Notes under the pieces: model-generated | Seen by the model: the letters and a program-made list of their open reading frames with translations, nothing else | What the model was told of the DNA's origin: nothing | Databases searched by the model: none | Position numbers and translations under genes: made by a program | Shown: piece after piece, positions 1-8,467 of the stretch | Layout of the letters: each line of letters starts with the position of its first letter | Numbering within the stretch: the first letter of the stretch is position 1 | Origin: an uncultured Porphyromonas sp. | GTDB taxonomy: Bacteria > Bacteroidota > Bacteroidia > Bacteroidales > Porphyromonadaceae | DNA: 64,000 bases | Direction of reading: 5' to 3' | Assembly: GCF_938046015.1 (NCBI RefSeq) | Contig: NZ_CALIXW010000007.1 | Coordinates: 1 to 64,000 of the forward strand

Positions 1-40
1 CCTCGCTGCACTACCGCAGCGAGGGGGCGCTCCCCTTTTT
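1..40 (+). terminator. Probable terminator of a gene left of the window
   Basis: A 9-bp perfect stem (1-9 with 16-24, six-base loop) is followed by a second GGGG/CCCC hairpin and TTTTT at 36-40. The T run places it on the plus strand, ending a gene that lies before the window. The rest of 41-308 shows no convincing gene; a 64-codon ORF at 138-332 overlaps the next gene antisense and has no family features. Confidence 0.5.
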
Positions 41-308
41 CCCTTTCCTCCTTCTCCTTTTCTCCCTTCCCTCTCCACTCACCCTTCGTTCTCCTCGCTC
101 CAGCGAGCTCTCCTCTCGCTATCTAAGTCGTTATCCCTTGGCTCTCCCTTATGAGGCGCAGTACTTCTTGTTTGCCCTTCGCTTGGCCATCAGTGCGCTC
201 GGCGGAGGCACGGGCGGCGAGATCACCAGCGGCACCGTCCTCCGTCACATCTTCGCCCACTGCTGCATTGGTAAGTCTGGGGCAGCCGTTCAGCGGCGGA
301 GAGACGTG

Positions 309-785
309 CTAGCGAGAGGAGCGAGAGGATAGATAGTCGTACTCACGCTGATACCGTTCGCGTCTGGTGAGGTCCTTTGGTGAGGGGGAGGACAAGCGCG
401 AAAGGTCCATATTGTGACGTAGGTCATGCAGCTTAACGGCTCTCGCTAGAGGATGCTCACCTATGGCCCGAATGTACGAGGCCCTATCGGGGGAATTATG
501 ATGATTGAGTAGGTGCAGAGCTGTGGCCAATTCCTCCCGGTCTTCTTTGCCTAATCGCTGTTGCGCCTCCTCCTCAAGTAAAGACAGGGTCTCCTCTACT
601 GTGTGGGGCGTATCTTCACTGGCGTCATGAAGATAGCCCACCACGTGCTCTTGCCACGTCCTTCCCATAGAGGCAACCGTAGAGAGATGCCCCTCGAAGT
701 AGTCCAGCCCAGCCTTATCGACCTGACCCTTATGCAAGCGCCTAGCTAGCGCTGCTGCTGATGTTATCCAAATGTTCTTCTCCAT
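309..785 (-). CDS. HD-domain protein, RelA/SpoT-type alarmone hydrolase-like
   Basis: This 158-residue protein is a stand-alone HD phosphohydrolase domain. It shows the pattern of the ppGpp 3'-pyrophosphohydrolase half of RelA/SpoT and of small Mesh1-like hydrolases: H18 in HKGQ, H33 in FEGHLSTVA, the HD pair H53-D54 in YLHDASEDT with E57-D58, and a late KLHDLRHNM that resembles the KLADRLHNM box. These residues bind a divalent metal in the family. No synthetase domain follows, so hydrolysis of (p)ppGpp or another nucleotide is the inference; the substrate is not shown. The start lies four bases after the stop of a remnant ORF, which suggests they once shared a transcript. It sits in an accessory-looking stretch with a possible ADP-ribosyltransferase gene about 1 kb away. 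Confidence 0.75.
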   Translation of the reverse strand: MEKNIWITSAAALARRLHKGQVDKAGLDYFEGHLSTVASMGRTWQEHVVGYLHDASEDTPHTVEETLSLLEEEAQQRLGKEDREELATALHLLNHHNSPDRASYIRAIGEHPLARAVKLHDLRHNMDLSRLSSPSPKDLTRRERYQREYDYLSSRSSR

Positions 786-788
786 AGA

Positions 789-956
789 TCAACTTTTCTT
801 AGGAAGCACCGCGATGAATGATGAGCAGGAGGCCTTAGGGATGACACCCAAGACTATTGCTTTTCTAGCGACAAAGGGTATCCCACTCATGTTGTAGGGC
901 ACCGAGTACTTGGGAGTAAAGCCAAGTATCTCCTGCTCGAGCTCGCTCAGAGGGCG
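789..956 (-). pseudogene. Remnant or 5'-truncated ORF ahead of the HD gene
   Basis: Reading leftwards, 55 sense codons run from just after an in-frame TAG to a TGA at 789-791. The translation contains LSELEQEILGFTPKYSVPY and later NMSGIPFVARKAIVLG, a composition that looks like real protein rather than antisense. There is no ATG before codon 23, and the stop is four bases from the HD gene start, spacing typical of an operon. It may be the 3' end of a decayed gene. I do not recognise the family. Confidence 0.3.
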
Positions 957-1060
957 CTATTGAGATTAGTTACCTATTCCTTGGGGATGTCCTAGGCTTA
1001 ATGTGCGATGCTTATTCGTCGAGCCCCAGGGGAATTAACTTATCCTCTTGTCAGTGCTAG

Positions 1061-1068
1061 CAAATATA
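1061..1068 (-). promoter_or_regulatory. Putative TAnnTTTG -7 box upstream of the HD gene
   Basis: The minus strand reads TATATTTG, matching the Bacteroidetes -7 consensus TAnnTTTG, about 275 bases before the HD gene start and just ahead of the remnant ORF. No clear -33 TTTG was found at the usual distance. Confidence 0.35.
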
Positions 1069-1207
1069 GGAATAGAAATCTATTACCTCCCCCGAGAAGG
1101 GATGTAGCCCCCAATCTACACCAGCGTTACACCCGAATAGCCAAACTTCTGGTCTTTACCTTGTATTATGCTCATCGACCAGTAGGAGCCAGCTAACAAG
1201 TAGCAGC

Positions 1208-1248
1208 GAAAAGGGGAAGACGCTCACCGCGAGCGTCTTCCCCTTTTC
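1208..1248. terminator. Strong bidirectional hairpin
   Basis: A perfect 18-bp stem (1208-1225 with 1231-1248) encloses a five-base ACCGC loop. The stem ends in GAAAAGGGG and CCCCTTTTC, so either strand has a short U run. It lies in the gap between the HD gene and the next plus-strand gene. Which transcript it ends is unclear, because no solid gene lies next to it. Confidence 0.6.
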
Positions 1249-1439
1249 TTGGAGCCTTCTTCCTTAGCTGCATAAATGCCACCTATCCTAAAGGCTAGGC
1301 TCGTTAATACTGCATCTCTGCTACCCCTCTGAATCCCCATACACCGAAACCAGGATACGTACATGTCGAAGCGAAGCTAGCAAGGCAGCGCGAGACAAGC
1401 CCTGCGCCAATAAGCCCCGCACAGCAAGGGAAGGCCTCC

Positions 1440-1521
1440 GAGGGGTATCAGTCAGTGCGCTGAGTGCCGTCAGTCAGAGGCGTGAGGGATAGCAGTCAGC
1501 GAGCTGATGGATGCCCCTCGC
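1440..1521. repeat. 22-bp-step dyad array R1 (four units)
   Basis: Four 16-bp units start at 1440, 1462, 1484 and 1506, exactly 22 bp apart. The first three have a GAG-type left half and a CAGTCAG right half; the last is more degenerate and ends CCCCTCGC. It is the most diverged of the six arrays in this window. It sits in a 1-kb gene-poor stretch; apart from this array and the 1208 hairpin, 957-1826 holds nothing I can support. Confidence 0.75.
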
Positions 1522-1826
1522 GGAGCTGGAGCAAGGCAGTCAGGTCGCGGCGCGGCTGTTTACCCTTCGCTGTACTGCCTTTCTTCCTTTACTGAGCGAC
1601 TTGGGGGAGCTTCGCAGCGTATACAGATCCTTGTTCGAGGTCATAGGTAAAGGTCGTTACCTTGCCTAGCACTGTGGTGCCCTTGGGTGAGGGGCGAGGG
1701 GCTCAAAGCTAGAGTACTCATACTTGTGACAAGTAGTCACACCACAGATGAGAACTAGAAGTCAAGAGATTTGATTACCTTCGAGACGTACATTCAACTT
1801 AATAGCTACTTATTCAAGACATAACT

Positions 1827-2894
1827 ATGAAGCAACTCAAAGTACTAGAAAGCGACCTCGTAAATGAATGGTGCATGCCAGATGGGAGTCCTCTAGACGA
1901 TAGCGATAGACAGCTGTTAGAACGCTTTATCGACAAGTACTATCGTGCTAAGTCTAAAGTAACAGTCTATCGAGGGACCTTTGATGTCAGTAGGTACGGT
2001 GTAGACTTAGATAATATCGGGCCATTATCTGATATGCTGTTCATGCTGGGGGAAAAGGCCAATCGCTACGCACGGGATAATGACTGGAAGTTTGATATAA
2101 ACGATGTTAGCGACAACGTCTTCGCGGAGCTCTTCGACCGCTTACACGAGATTTTTACATCCTCAGCCGAGCCAGAAAGATATACCTCTAGAAAGGAATT
2201 CCTTAAGGAGAACCCAGGAATTAAAGGGTTCTTCGAGGCTCCTGGCAATAAAGATAAGTTTCTCAAGAAGATCAAGGGCTTAGCGTGTAGGGCAGATGTA
2301 AAAGACTATTACGTCGCACTGCTGCATGCCTTTGACGCAGGTAGGCAATTTCCTGCGTGCTATATGATCTCGACGAGCAAAAAGTATGAACAAGCTCTAA
2401 GCTTTCTTAGGGGGAAGACTAAGAAAGATGAAGGCATCCTTATCATTAGTTGGGTCCCAAGCTCAGAGCAGGATCGCTTCTTGAAATACCAAGATCTGAA
2501 TGAATGCAACAAGCAGATCGAAAGCCTGGACTTACCTGTATACAAGTCTTCTCCCTTTCCCGAGGAAGACGAGATATGTATCAAGGCAATCATTCCTCCT
2601 CAGTATATACTTGGCTATATTCACACAGAGAAGAAGGCCTTTATCCCCAATCCTAACTTAATTGAGATGGTGAGAACATTATACCACCACCTTGATAGGA
2701 AATTAAGCAGAGCAGAAAGAGAAGATACGCCTAGAGGGAAAAAAGAAAGAGACCCCATAAGTGCTATAATCACTGAGGGTATACCCATTGATCAATCTGC
2801 CTTTATGAAGAGATTCGAGGAGGCAAAGTTCACAGGATATGCCTATATAGAAGGAGAGGGAAAATACAAGGAAGTTAAACGAGATCATAAATAA
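1827..2894 (+). CDS. Putative mono-ADP-ribosyltransferase (R-STS-ExE type), otherwise uncharacterised
   Basis: This 355-residue protein has no signal peptide or membrane segment. Three spaced motifs match the R-S-E class of ADP-ribosyltransferases: VYRG with R49, STS at 182-184 in MISTSKK, and an ExE pair at E247/E249 in FPEEDEI, followed by the strand IKAIIPPQYILGYI, similar to the E-x-E plus LLPPGT strand of VIP2-like enzymes. In that fold the Arg and STS bind NAD and the second Glu is catalytic, with ExE usual for arginine-directed enzymes. The N-terminal 45 residues and a Lys-rich C-terminus (residues 290-355) are of unknown role. The gene is clearly richer in A and T than its neighbours, a sign of transfer. 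No partner or immunity gene is evident alongside. The assignment rests on motifs only. Confidence 0.5.
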   Translation: MKQLKVLESDLVNEWCMPDGSPLDDSDRQLLERFIDKYYRAKSKVTVYRGTFDVSRYGVDLDNIGPLSDMLFMLGEKANRYARDNDWKFDINDVSDNVFAELFDRLHEIFTSSAEPERYTSRKEFLKENPGIKGFFEAPGNKDKFLKKIKGLACRADVKDYYVALLHAFDAGRQFPACYMISTSKKYEQALSFLRGKTKKDEGILIISWVPSSEQDRFLKYQDLNECNKQIESLDLPVYKSSPFPEEDEICIKAIIPPQYILGYIHTEKKAFIPNPNLIEMVRTLYHHLDRKLSRAEREDTPRGKKERDPISAIITEGIPIDQSAFMKRFEEAKFTGYAYIEGEGKYKEVKRDHK

Positions 2895-3001
2895 GCTACC
2901 CCTAAGTTCAAGACGTTTAGGGTATGCTTGCCTACCGTGCGAGCTTTGCCCTTGACGGGAGATAAGTAGCGCGGCGAGCAGCTAGGGCAAGCAGGACAGA
3001 G

Positions 3002-3049
3002 AAAGGCGTAGCGCCTCGTCCCCAGGTGGGGGCGAGGCGCTACGCCTTT
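3002..3049. terminator. Bidirectional terminator between the ART-like gene and the Oar-like receptor
   Basis: A 17-bp perfect stem (3002-3018 with 3033-3049) is followed by TTTTT on the plus strand, with AAA on the other side. It lies between two convergent genes and probably ends both transcripts. Confidence 0.75.
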
Positions 3050-3083
3050 TTGGGAGGCTCCCGCTGAGGGAGCGAGGGGAGGG

Positions 3084-6000
3084 CTAGAAGATGTACTTCA
3101 GACCGACCTGAGCACGCCAGCGAGAGTTGATGTCGCTGTAGCTCCAGGGCTGCTTAGTAGCGTGGTTGAACTCGTAGCTCCCGTCACGCAGCACGGTGAT
3201 CGGCGTGATGCTGCTGTAGTTCACATAGGGCTCCATACCCCAGCCGCGGTTCAGCAGGTTCGTCAGGTTGATGACGTCGGCGTTGAGCTGCAGCGTGTGA
3301 CGGCGGCCGCCTACGTTGACGAAGAAGTCCTGAGCGAAGTGCAGGTCTACCTTGTGGATGAAGGGAGCGACGAAGGCATTACGAGGTGCGATGCGACCTA
3401 CGTACTGAGCGATGTCGGGATTCTCCTTGAGGAAGGTAGCGTAGTCCATCGCAGAGCGCGAGCTGGAGGCCATCGTCGAGGGCAGGTAGGCTAGGTCGTT
3501 GCTCGTACCATCGCCGTTGATGTCGCCATTGTAGAGGATAGAGTAGCGAGGACCCGACTGGCCGTTGTAGATGAGGCCGATCGTGGTGGCGAAGTGCTTG
3601 GCGTACTCGACGCGGTAGTTGAGCTGGGCGATCAGGCGGTGGCGAAGGTCGAAGCTGGAGTAGCTGACTTCGTCGGCGTTGATATCGTTCGAGTAGTTGA
3701 ACTTCCAGTTCGACTCAGCCTGGCTGGAGAGCCCGTCATTGCCGACGACAGCCGCACCGTAGGTATAGGCTACCGAGGCATCGAGGCCGTGACCGAAGTC
3801 CTTGCTCAGCGTGGCGGTGAAGTTATAGGTGTAGCCCTTATTCGAGTTCTCCATCATGATGACGGAGGAATAGAGCTTGTCTTCGCGACGTGTATAGGTG
3901 GGACGCACCTGGCCAGGAGCGTGGGTGATCGCCTTGTCTGGGCTGAGGGCGAGGTTGCGGTAGCGGATGTTGTTCAGGTTCTTGGTGAACATCCCCTCGA
4001 TCGACGCCTTGACACCCCAGGGAAGGTTAGCCTCGAAGGCGAGGTTGGTACGCCATACCTGAGGGTAGGTGAAGTTCTTCGCCACGAGGTCTACCTCAGT
4101 GGAGCCAGGGACGAAGTTAGCGTTGCTCTGGGCGCTACGTGGGTCAGCGCTGAAGCGGACAGAGCCGAGCGTCTTGTTGTTGCCCGCGTAGAGCGAAGTG
4201 CGCTCGACCTCGATGCCCGAGTTGGAGAAGCTATTGGAGATCCATACGAAGGGCACGCGACCGGTGAAGACACCCGTACCCCCGCGGATCGTGTAGCGGC
4301 GGTCCTCATCTACCGAGTAGCGGAAGCCGAAGCGGGGAGAGAAGAGGGGCTTGATGCTGGGGAGGTAGTGGTTGGTCACGTCGTACTCGCGAGCGATGTC
4401 GCCACTATTGAACTTCTTGTTCTCCGTAGGACGGTCGAGGAAGAAGGGAGCATCGACACGCAGACCGTAGGTCAGGCGCAGCTGGTCGTTGACCTTCCAG
4501 TCGTCCTGTGCATAGAGGCTGACCTGGCCAGCGTGGAACTGAGGCGACCAGAGGGGAGTACCCGTCACAGCGGTGTTGACGCGGGAGAGGTTGTAGGTCG
4601 AGGGACCCACTTCACCAGCCGTGCCTATGGTCATGAAGTCCACGAGCCCAGGCTGTACGATGGGACGGCCTCCGGCAGGGTTGGGAACCTCGCGGTTGCG
4701 GTACTCGTAGGTGCCGTAGAGGTTATTGATGAAGAGGTTGCGCATACGGAAGAACTCGTTATGCGTACCGAAGGTGAAGGTGTGGTTCCCAGCGCTGAGC
4801 GTGAGGTTGTCGGTCAGGGAGAAGATGTCCTGATCCAGCTCATTGGCCCCCGAGAAGGGGTCGGTACCGGCGAAGATACGACGGCCACCACTGAGGTTGA
4901 TCGTCACAGAGGGGAAGGGCTTCCCAGGGAAGCTGCGCTTGTCACGGATACCGCTGTAGCTAGCACGCAGCTCGTTGGAGACGGTGCTGGAGAGGCGGGA
5001 GTTGAGCTCGGCGACGAAGGTGTTGGTGACGCTACGCTTGGTGTAGCCGTAGTTACTGAACTTGAGCTGCGTGGCGCTATTGCTGAAGACGTAGGGCTTG
5101 TCATCGATGTGGCTGTAGCGCAGGGTAAGGTGGTGGGCCTGGTTGATGTTCCAGTCCAGACGCAGCAGCCCCTTGTAGGTCTCCTCGGGGATATCCTGTG
5201 CCTTGTAGCCACCCGCGTCGTAGCCGAGCTCCTGGAGCTTCTTGGCTACCTGCTCAGCCTCCTCGACGGTGATACGGGAGAGGCCATCGCCAGGGATGAA
5301 GGTAGCGGGTGTGACCTTCTTGACGTACTCAGCGTTGGCGAAGAAGAAGAGCTTGTCCTTGATGATGGGCCCGCCGAGGGTGAAGCCGACGGTGTTCTCA
5401 TACTGCTTGGACAGCTTGGTGCGCTTAGCCACATCCTTGCCTGCGGTCGATCCGTAGAAGTCCTGATTGTGGTAGAAGTCATAGACCGAGCCGTGCAGGC
5501 TGTTGGTCCCAGACTTGGTGATGGCGTTCATGCCGCCACCCGTGAAGCCCGACTGACGGACGTCGAAGGGGGCGATGACGACCTGTAGGGCATCGATGGC
5601 CTCGATGGAGATAGCGTTCTTGCCGCTCTGTCCGAGCCCGAAGACGTCGTTGTTGACAGCACCGTCGATCTGGAAGCTATTGAAGCGGCTGTTGGCGCCA
5701 GCGAAGGAGCCGTTACCGTTGGACTGCGGTGTGAGCCTGGCGATGTCCATGATGCTGCGTGATACGGTAGGCACGCGCTCGATGTTGCGGCGGGAGAAGC
5801 TCGTCCCAGCGCCCGTCTTCTGGAGGTTGAAGGCACTGCCCTTCTTCCCCGTGACGACGACCTCGGTGATCTGCGTCGCACCGTCCTTCAGCTTGACATT
5901 GATGGTCTCGGTCTCGCCGAGTGCGAGGCTGATGTTATTGAGGGTAAGGGCATCGTAGCCGATATAGGAGACGGTGATGCTGTAGGGGCCTCCAGGGCGC

Positions 6001-6221
6001 ATCCCGACGATGCTGTAGTTCCCCTTGGCGTTGGTCACGGCGCCATAGGTCGTCCCCGAGGGGAGGTGCTTGGCGACGACACTTGCGCCGATGAGGAGTT
6101 CCTTAGAGGCCTGATCCGTGACCGTACCCGTGAGGGCCGAGGTCGTCACCTGCGCCCAGAGGCTGGACGAGGCAAGGCAGATCATCGCCAGGGCGAAGAG
6201 ACGAAGTAGAGACTTCTTCAT
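3084..6221 (-). CDS. Oar-like TonB-dependent outer-membrane receptor
   Basis: This 1045-residue outer-membrane protein has a signal peptide (residues 1-23, SSLWA before Q24). A carboxypeptidase-regulatory-like beta domain follows at about 28-115 (TGTVTDQASKELLIGASV), then a plug-like region (SFSRRNIERVPTVSRSIMD, about 140-240) and a long beta-barrel ending in ...GLKYIF, a C-terminal aromatic typical of barrel insertion. Length and order match the Oar/carboxypeptidase-like receptor family of Bacteroidetes, several of which bind peptides or proteins. No SusD-type lipoprotein gene is adjacent, which fits Oar rather than SusC. It stands alone between rpsP and an accessory gene, with a terminator downstream. 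The substrate cannot be read from the sequence. Confidence 0.88.
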   Translation of the reverse strand: MKKSLLRLFALAMICLASSSLWAQVTTSALTGTVTDQASKELLIGASVVAKHLPSGTTYGAVTNAKGNYSIVGMRPGGPYSITVSYIGYDALTLNNISLALGETETINVKLKDGATQITEVVVTGKKGSAFNLQKTGAGTSFSRRNIERVPTVSRSIMDIARLTPQSNGNGSFAGANSRFNSFQIDGAVNNDVFGLGQSGKNAISIEAIDALQVVIAPFDVRQSGFTGGGMNAITKSGTNSLHGSVYDFYHNQDFYGSTAGKDVAKRTKLSKQYENTVGFTLGGPIIKDKLFFFANAEYVKKVTPATFIPGDGLSRITVEEAEQVAKKLQELGYDAGGYKAQDIPEETYKGLLRLDWNINQAHHLTLRYSHIDDKPYVFSNSATQLKFSNYGYTKRSVTNTFVAELNSRLSSTVSNELRASYSGIRDKRSFPGKPFPSVTINLSGGRRIFAGTDPFSGANELDQDIFSLTDNLTLSAGNHTFTFGTHNEFFRMRNLFINNLYGTYEYRNREVPNPAGGRPIVQPGLVDFMTIGTAGEVGPSTYNLSRVNTAVTGTPLWSPQFHAGQVSLYAQDDWKVNDQLRLTYGLRVDAPFFLDRPTENKKFNSGDIAREYDVTNHYLPSIKPLFSPRFGFRYSVDEDRRYTIRGGTGVFTGRVPFVWISNSFSNSGIEVERTSLYAGNNKTLGSVRFSADPRSAQSNANFVPGSTEVDLVAKNFTYPQVWRTNLAFEANLPWGVKASIEGMFTKNLNNIRYRNLALSPDKAITHAPGQVRPTYTRREDKLYSSVIMMENSNKGYTYNFTATLSKDFGHGLDASVAYTYGAAVVGNDGLSSQAESNWKFNYSNDINADEVSYSSFDLRHRLIAQLNYRVEYAKHFATTIGLIYNGQSGPRYSILYNGDINGDGTSNDLAYLPSTMASSSRSAMDYATFLKENPDIAQYVGRIAPRNAFVAPFIHKVDLHFAQDFFVNVGGRRHTLQLNADVINLTNLLNRGWGMEPYVNYSSITPITVLRDGSYEFNHATKQPWSYSDINSRWRAQVGLKYIF

Positions 6222-6370
6222 ACGCTTGCTTTTGTGAAGTGGTGAGAGGTAAATTAGATGGTAGTGGCTACGCGCTCGCAGCCTATGCTAGGTGTGGGAC
6301 GATGCGTCCTAGTCACTAGGAGTCATCGCCTGAGCCCCCGCCCTAGGACTAGAGGGGGGATAAGTAAAAT

Positions 6371-6420
6371 ACGGATACCCACACTCGTCTCCTAGTGGGG
6401 GCGAAGGTGTGGGTATCCGT
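6371..6420 (-). terminator. rpsP terminator
   Basis: A perfect 14-bp stem (6371-6384 with 6407-6420) is followed on the minus strand by ATTTTACTTA. It lies 43 bases past the rpsP stop codon. Confidence 0.75.
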
Positions 6421-6462
6421 CATATTAGATCGAGTACATCTCCGTGGAGCGTGAGGTCTCGA

Positions 6463-7008
6463 TTATTCTGCGCTTGCTTCTTCCTGTGCGGGTGCTTCTT
6501 CCTGTGCGGGTTCAGCCTCTGCCTCGGCAGCAGCCTTAGCCTCAGCCTCAGCCTGCTTCTTAGCAGCTACGGCAGCAGCCTTAGCCTTGTTGGCAGCCTG
6601 CTCTGCCTCGAGGGCAGCCTTAGCAGCGTTCTCCTTGTTCTTAGCCAGGCTAGCCTTGACATTGCTCAGCTGGCCGTCCTTCTTAGCCTTCCAAGCCTCG
6701 AACTTAGCCTCTGCTGCTGCTTCGTCGAAGGCACCCTTCTGTACGCCGCCCTGGAGGTGCTTCTTCAGCAGGACGCCTTCGTGGGAGAGGATGCTACGAG
6801 CGGTGTCGGTGGGCTGAGCCCCCGTGTTGAGCCAATACAAAGCGCGCTCGAAGTTCAAATCTACTGTGGCAGGATTGGTGTTGGGGTTGTAGGTACCAAT
6901 CTTCTCAATAAACTTGCCATCTCGTGGCGCTCTACTGTCTGCGACGACGATCTTGTAGAAGGCGTAAGCCTTACGACCGTGGCGCTGCAATCTAATCTTA
7001 GTTGCCAT
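6463..7008 (-). CDS. rpsP: 30S ribosomal protein S16 with a long Ala/Glu/Lys tail
   Basis: S16 binds 16S rRNA and aids small-subunit assembly. The first 85 or so residues are the S16 fold: MATKIRLQRHGRKAYAFYK, then VADSRAPRDGKFIEKIGTYN and ALYWLNTGAQPTDTARSIL. Typical S16 is about 80-90 residues, but this protein is 181 long. The extra 95 residues are almost entirely Ala, Glu, Lys and Gln and end in two PAQEEA-like repeats, which predicts a solvent-exposed helix followed by an acidic tail. Tailed S16 proteins are known from Bacteroidetes, though the length varies. The gene is monocistronic here, with its own TAnnTTTG box and terminator; trmD, rimM and rplS are not next to it. Confidence 0.95.
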   Translation of the reverse strand: MATKIRLQRHGRKAYAFYKIVVADSRAPRDGKFIEKIGTYNPNTNPATVDLNFERALYWLNTGAQPTDTARSILSHEGVLLKKHLQGGVQKGAFDEAAAEAKFEAWKAKKDGQLSNVKASLAKNKENAAKAALEAEQAANKAKAAAVAAKKQAEAEAKAAAEAEAEPAQEEAPAQEEASAE

Positions 7009-7056
7009 TTAGTTGAATCTAGGTTAGTAACTCTTGCTTACTTGCATTAGTCGCCG

Positions 7057-7064
7057 CAAAGATA
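7057..7064 (-). promoter_or_regulatory. rpsP -7 promoter box
   Basis: The minus strand reads TATCTTTG, a perfect TAnnTTTG, 49 bases ahead of the rpsP start. A 22-bp-step array lies a further 130 bases upstream. Confidence 0.55.
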
Positions 7065-7193
7065 CTCCAAATACTGGAGATAGCAATACTCCCGTAGGGA
7101 TGTGCCGCCGAGCTCCCGTGGCAAGGCCCCTTGGCTCGGGGGGCTGGGAATGGATAAGGCGCAGCGCAGCACCTAGCTAAGGGGAGCCGCCCT

Positions 7194-7276
7194 GAGGGAT
7201 ATCAGTCAGGTGACTGAGGGACGTCCGTAAAGCACGTGAGGGATACCAGTCAGAGGTACTGACTGGTATCCCTCAC
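7194..7276. repeat. 22-bp-step dyad array R2 (four units)
   Basis: Units start at 7194, 7216, 7238 and 7261; the last step is 23 bp, apparently a one-base insertion. Unit 1 is GAGGGATATCAGTCAG, and unit 4 (GACTGGTATCCCTCAC) is inverted relative to it. The array lies between the DUF4876-like gene end and the rpsP promoter. Confidence 0.85.
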
Positions 7277-7320
7277 GGAGCGGGAAGCTAAGCGGGACGG
7301 TGAAGCCCCCTAGCTGCGGA

Positions 7321-8442
7321 CTAGCGGATGATCTTGCCCTGGCTGTCCTTATTAGAGCGCGAGGCGACCTTGATCTCGAAGTCCGAGGTCGTATTGTCGT
7401 CGTCCACGAACTTACGCCCGTCCCAGCGGCGCGACAGCGCCAGCCCCGAGATACGGGGGTACTCGTTCTTCGGCGTATTGCGCGAGGCTACCTCCGTGAC
7501 GGCGTTGTAGCCGCGGTCCAGCTTAGTGGGACGCATCTGGTAGAGGCGCTTGGGGCAGATGGTGATGCAGTCGATGACGTGGCTGAAGGGCACCTCGATG
7601 ACGTAGAAGTCGGCGAAGCTGCTACTGGTGACGGTGATGTAGTGCAGGTAGCCGCGGTGTCCCTTGCTGTCCTTGTGGTTCTTGGCAAAGTCCTCCTTGG
7701 TCCACGGCAGGCGGATCAGCGCCAGCCCGCTACGCTCCGAGACGTCGTGGAAGTTGTAGGCGGGGGCGAGCTTCCCGTAGCTATCCGTATAGGTGTAGAT
7801 AGCCTCGAGATCGGGTACCTTGGGGTTGTTCTTCCCCTTGGCATCACTGGAGAGGAAGGCGGCATTGGTCCACTCGAAGTCGGCCTTACTTAGGTCGAGG
7901 AAGGCCTCGTAGCCGTGGTACTCCTTGATGTCGAAGGGCTCATCGGGCTCGTCCTTGGAGGCCTCCTCGAGCTCGCGGACATAGTTCGCCTTGTGGTCGA
8001 TGGCGTACTTGGCGATGACGACCTCCTGCTTGGGCTGGATGGGGTGGTCCTTGCCCGTGCCGGGGAAGCACATCATGCTGCCGACGCCGTAGTACTGGTT
8101 GACGAAGTTGTCCTTGGGGGCGAACTGCAGGCTCGTCGAAGGGTCGATGGCGTTGGAGCAGAGGGCCAGGCCGTCGAGGTACTTGACCTCGTCGGTGGGG
8201 TTGTAGATGACGATGTACTGATCGTCGTCGTACATCTGCTTGGGAGAGAGGTAGCCGTACTTCTTGGAGTCGCGCTGCCAGTAGTGCCCGATGTAGAAGA
8301 CCTCCTTGATGATGAGGTGGTCGACACGGCTGCGGGCGTTGGATTGCTTCTTGGGCATCCCGTTGCGGGTACAGCTGCTGAGCCCTGCCACGAGGGCGAG
8401 CAGCAGGTAGAGGCCGTAGCGGGATAGGCTATGCTTGGTCAT
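7321..8442 (-). CDS. DUF4876-like lipoprotein, last gene of a TonB receptor operon
   Basis: This 373-residue protein begins with a lipoprotein signal (LVAGLSSC, Cys near residue 25), so it should be lipid-anchored in the cell envelope. The body starts HLIIKEVFYIGHYW, then YDDDQYIVIYNPTDEVKYLDGLALC, a lamin-tail-like beta fold seen in the DUF4876 family. Later it has SGLALIRLPWTKEDF and ends with a basic stretch. DUF4876 proteins are commonly encoded next to TonB-dependent receptors in Bacteroidetes, and here it closes an operon of receptor, two lipoproteins and this gene. It starts 25 bases past the stop of the gene before it. A role in surface capture or support of the receptor is inference; the biochemical function is unknown. 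Confidence 0.7.
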   Translation of the reverse strand: MTKHSLSRYGLYLLLALVAGLSSCTRNGMPKKQSNARSRVDHLIIKEVFYIGHYWQRDSKKYGYLSPKQMYDDDQYIVIYNPTDEVKYLDGLALCSNAIDPSTSLQFAPKDNFVNQYYGVGSMMCFPGTGKDHPIQPKQEVVIAKYAIDHKANYVRELEEASKDEPDEPFDIKEYHGYEAFLDLSKADFEWTNAAFLSSDAKGKNNPKVPDLEAIYTYTDSYGKLAPAYNFHDVSERSGLALIRLPWTKEDFAKNHKDSKGHRGYLHYITVTSSSFADFYVIEVPFSHVIDCITICPKRLYQMRPTKLDRGYNAVTEVASRNTPKNEYPRISGLALSRRWDGRKFVDDDNTTSDFEIKVASRSNKDSQGKIIR

Positions 8443-8467
8443 ATATATACGGGGTTAGGGAGCTTGT

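Noticed and set aside
138..332. A 64-codon plus-strand ORF near the left edge.
   Set aside because: Overlaps the HD gene antisense and shows no coding features.
1008..1196. A 62-codon plus-strand ORF ending just before the strong hairpin at 1208.
   Set aside because: The position is suggestive, but the translation is low in family-like order, and the frame overlaps the likely leader of the HD gene on the other strand. Not supported as a gene.
960..1248. An RNA gene (tmRNA, 6S or RNase P) ending at the 1208-1248 hairpin.
   Set aside because: None of the diagnostic core sequences of these RNAs could be found on either strand.
3594..5588. A 664-codon plus-strand ORF.
   Set aside because: It lies wholly antisense inside the Oar-like receptor gene and reflects the GC-rich codon use of that gene; its composition is Val/Gly/Glu-rich with no domain.
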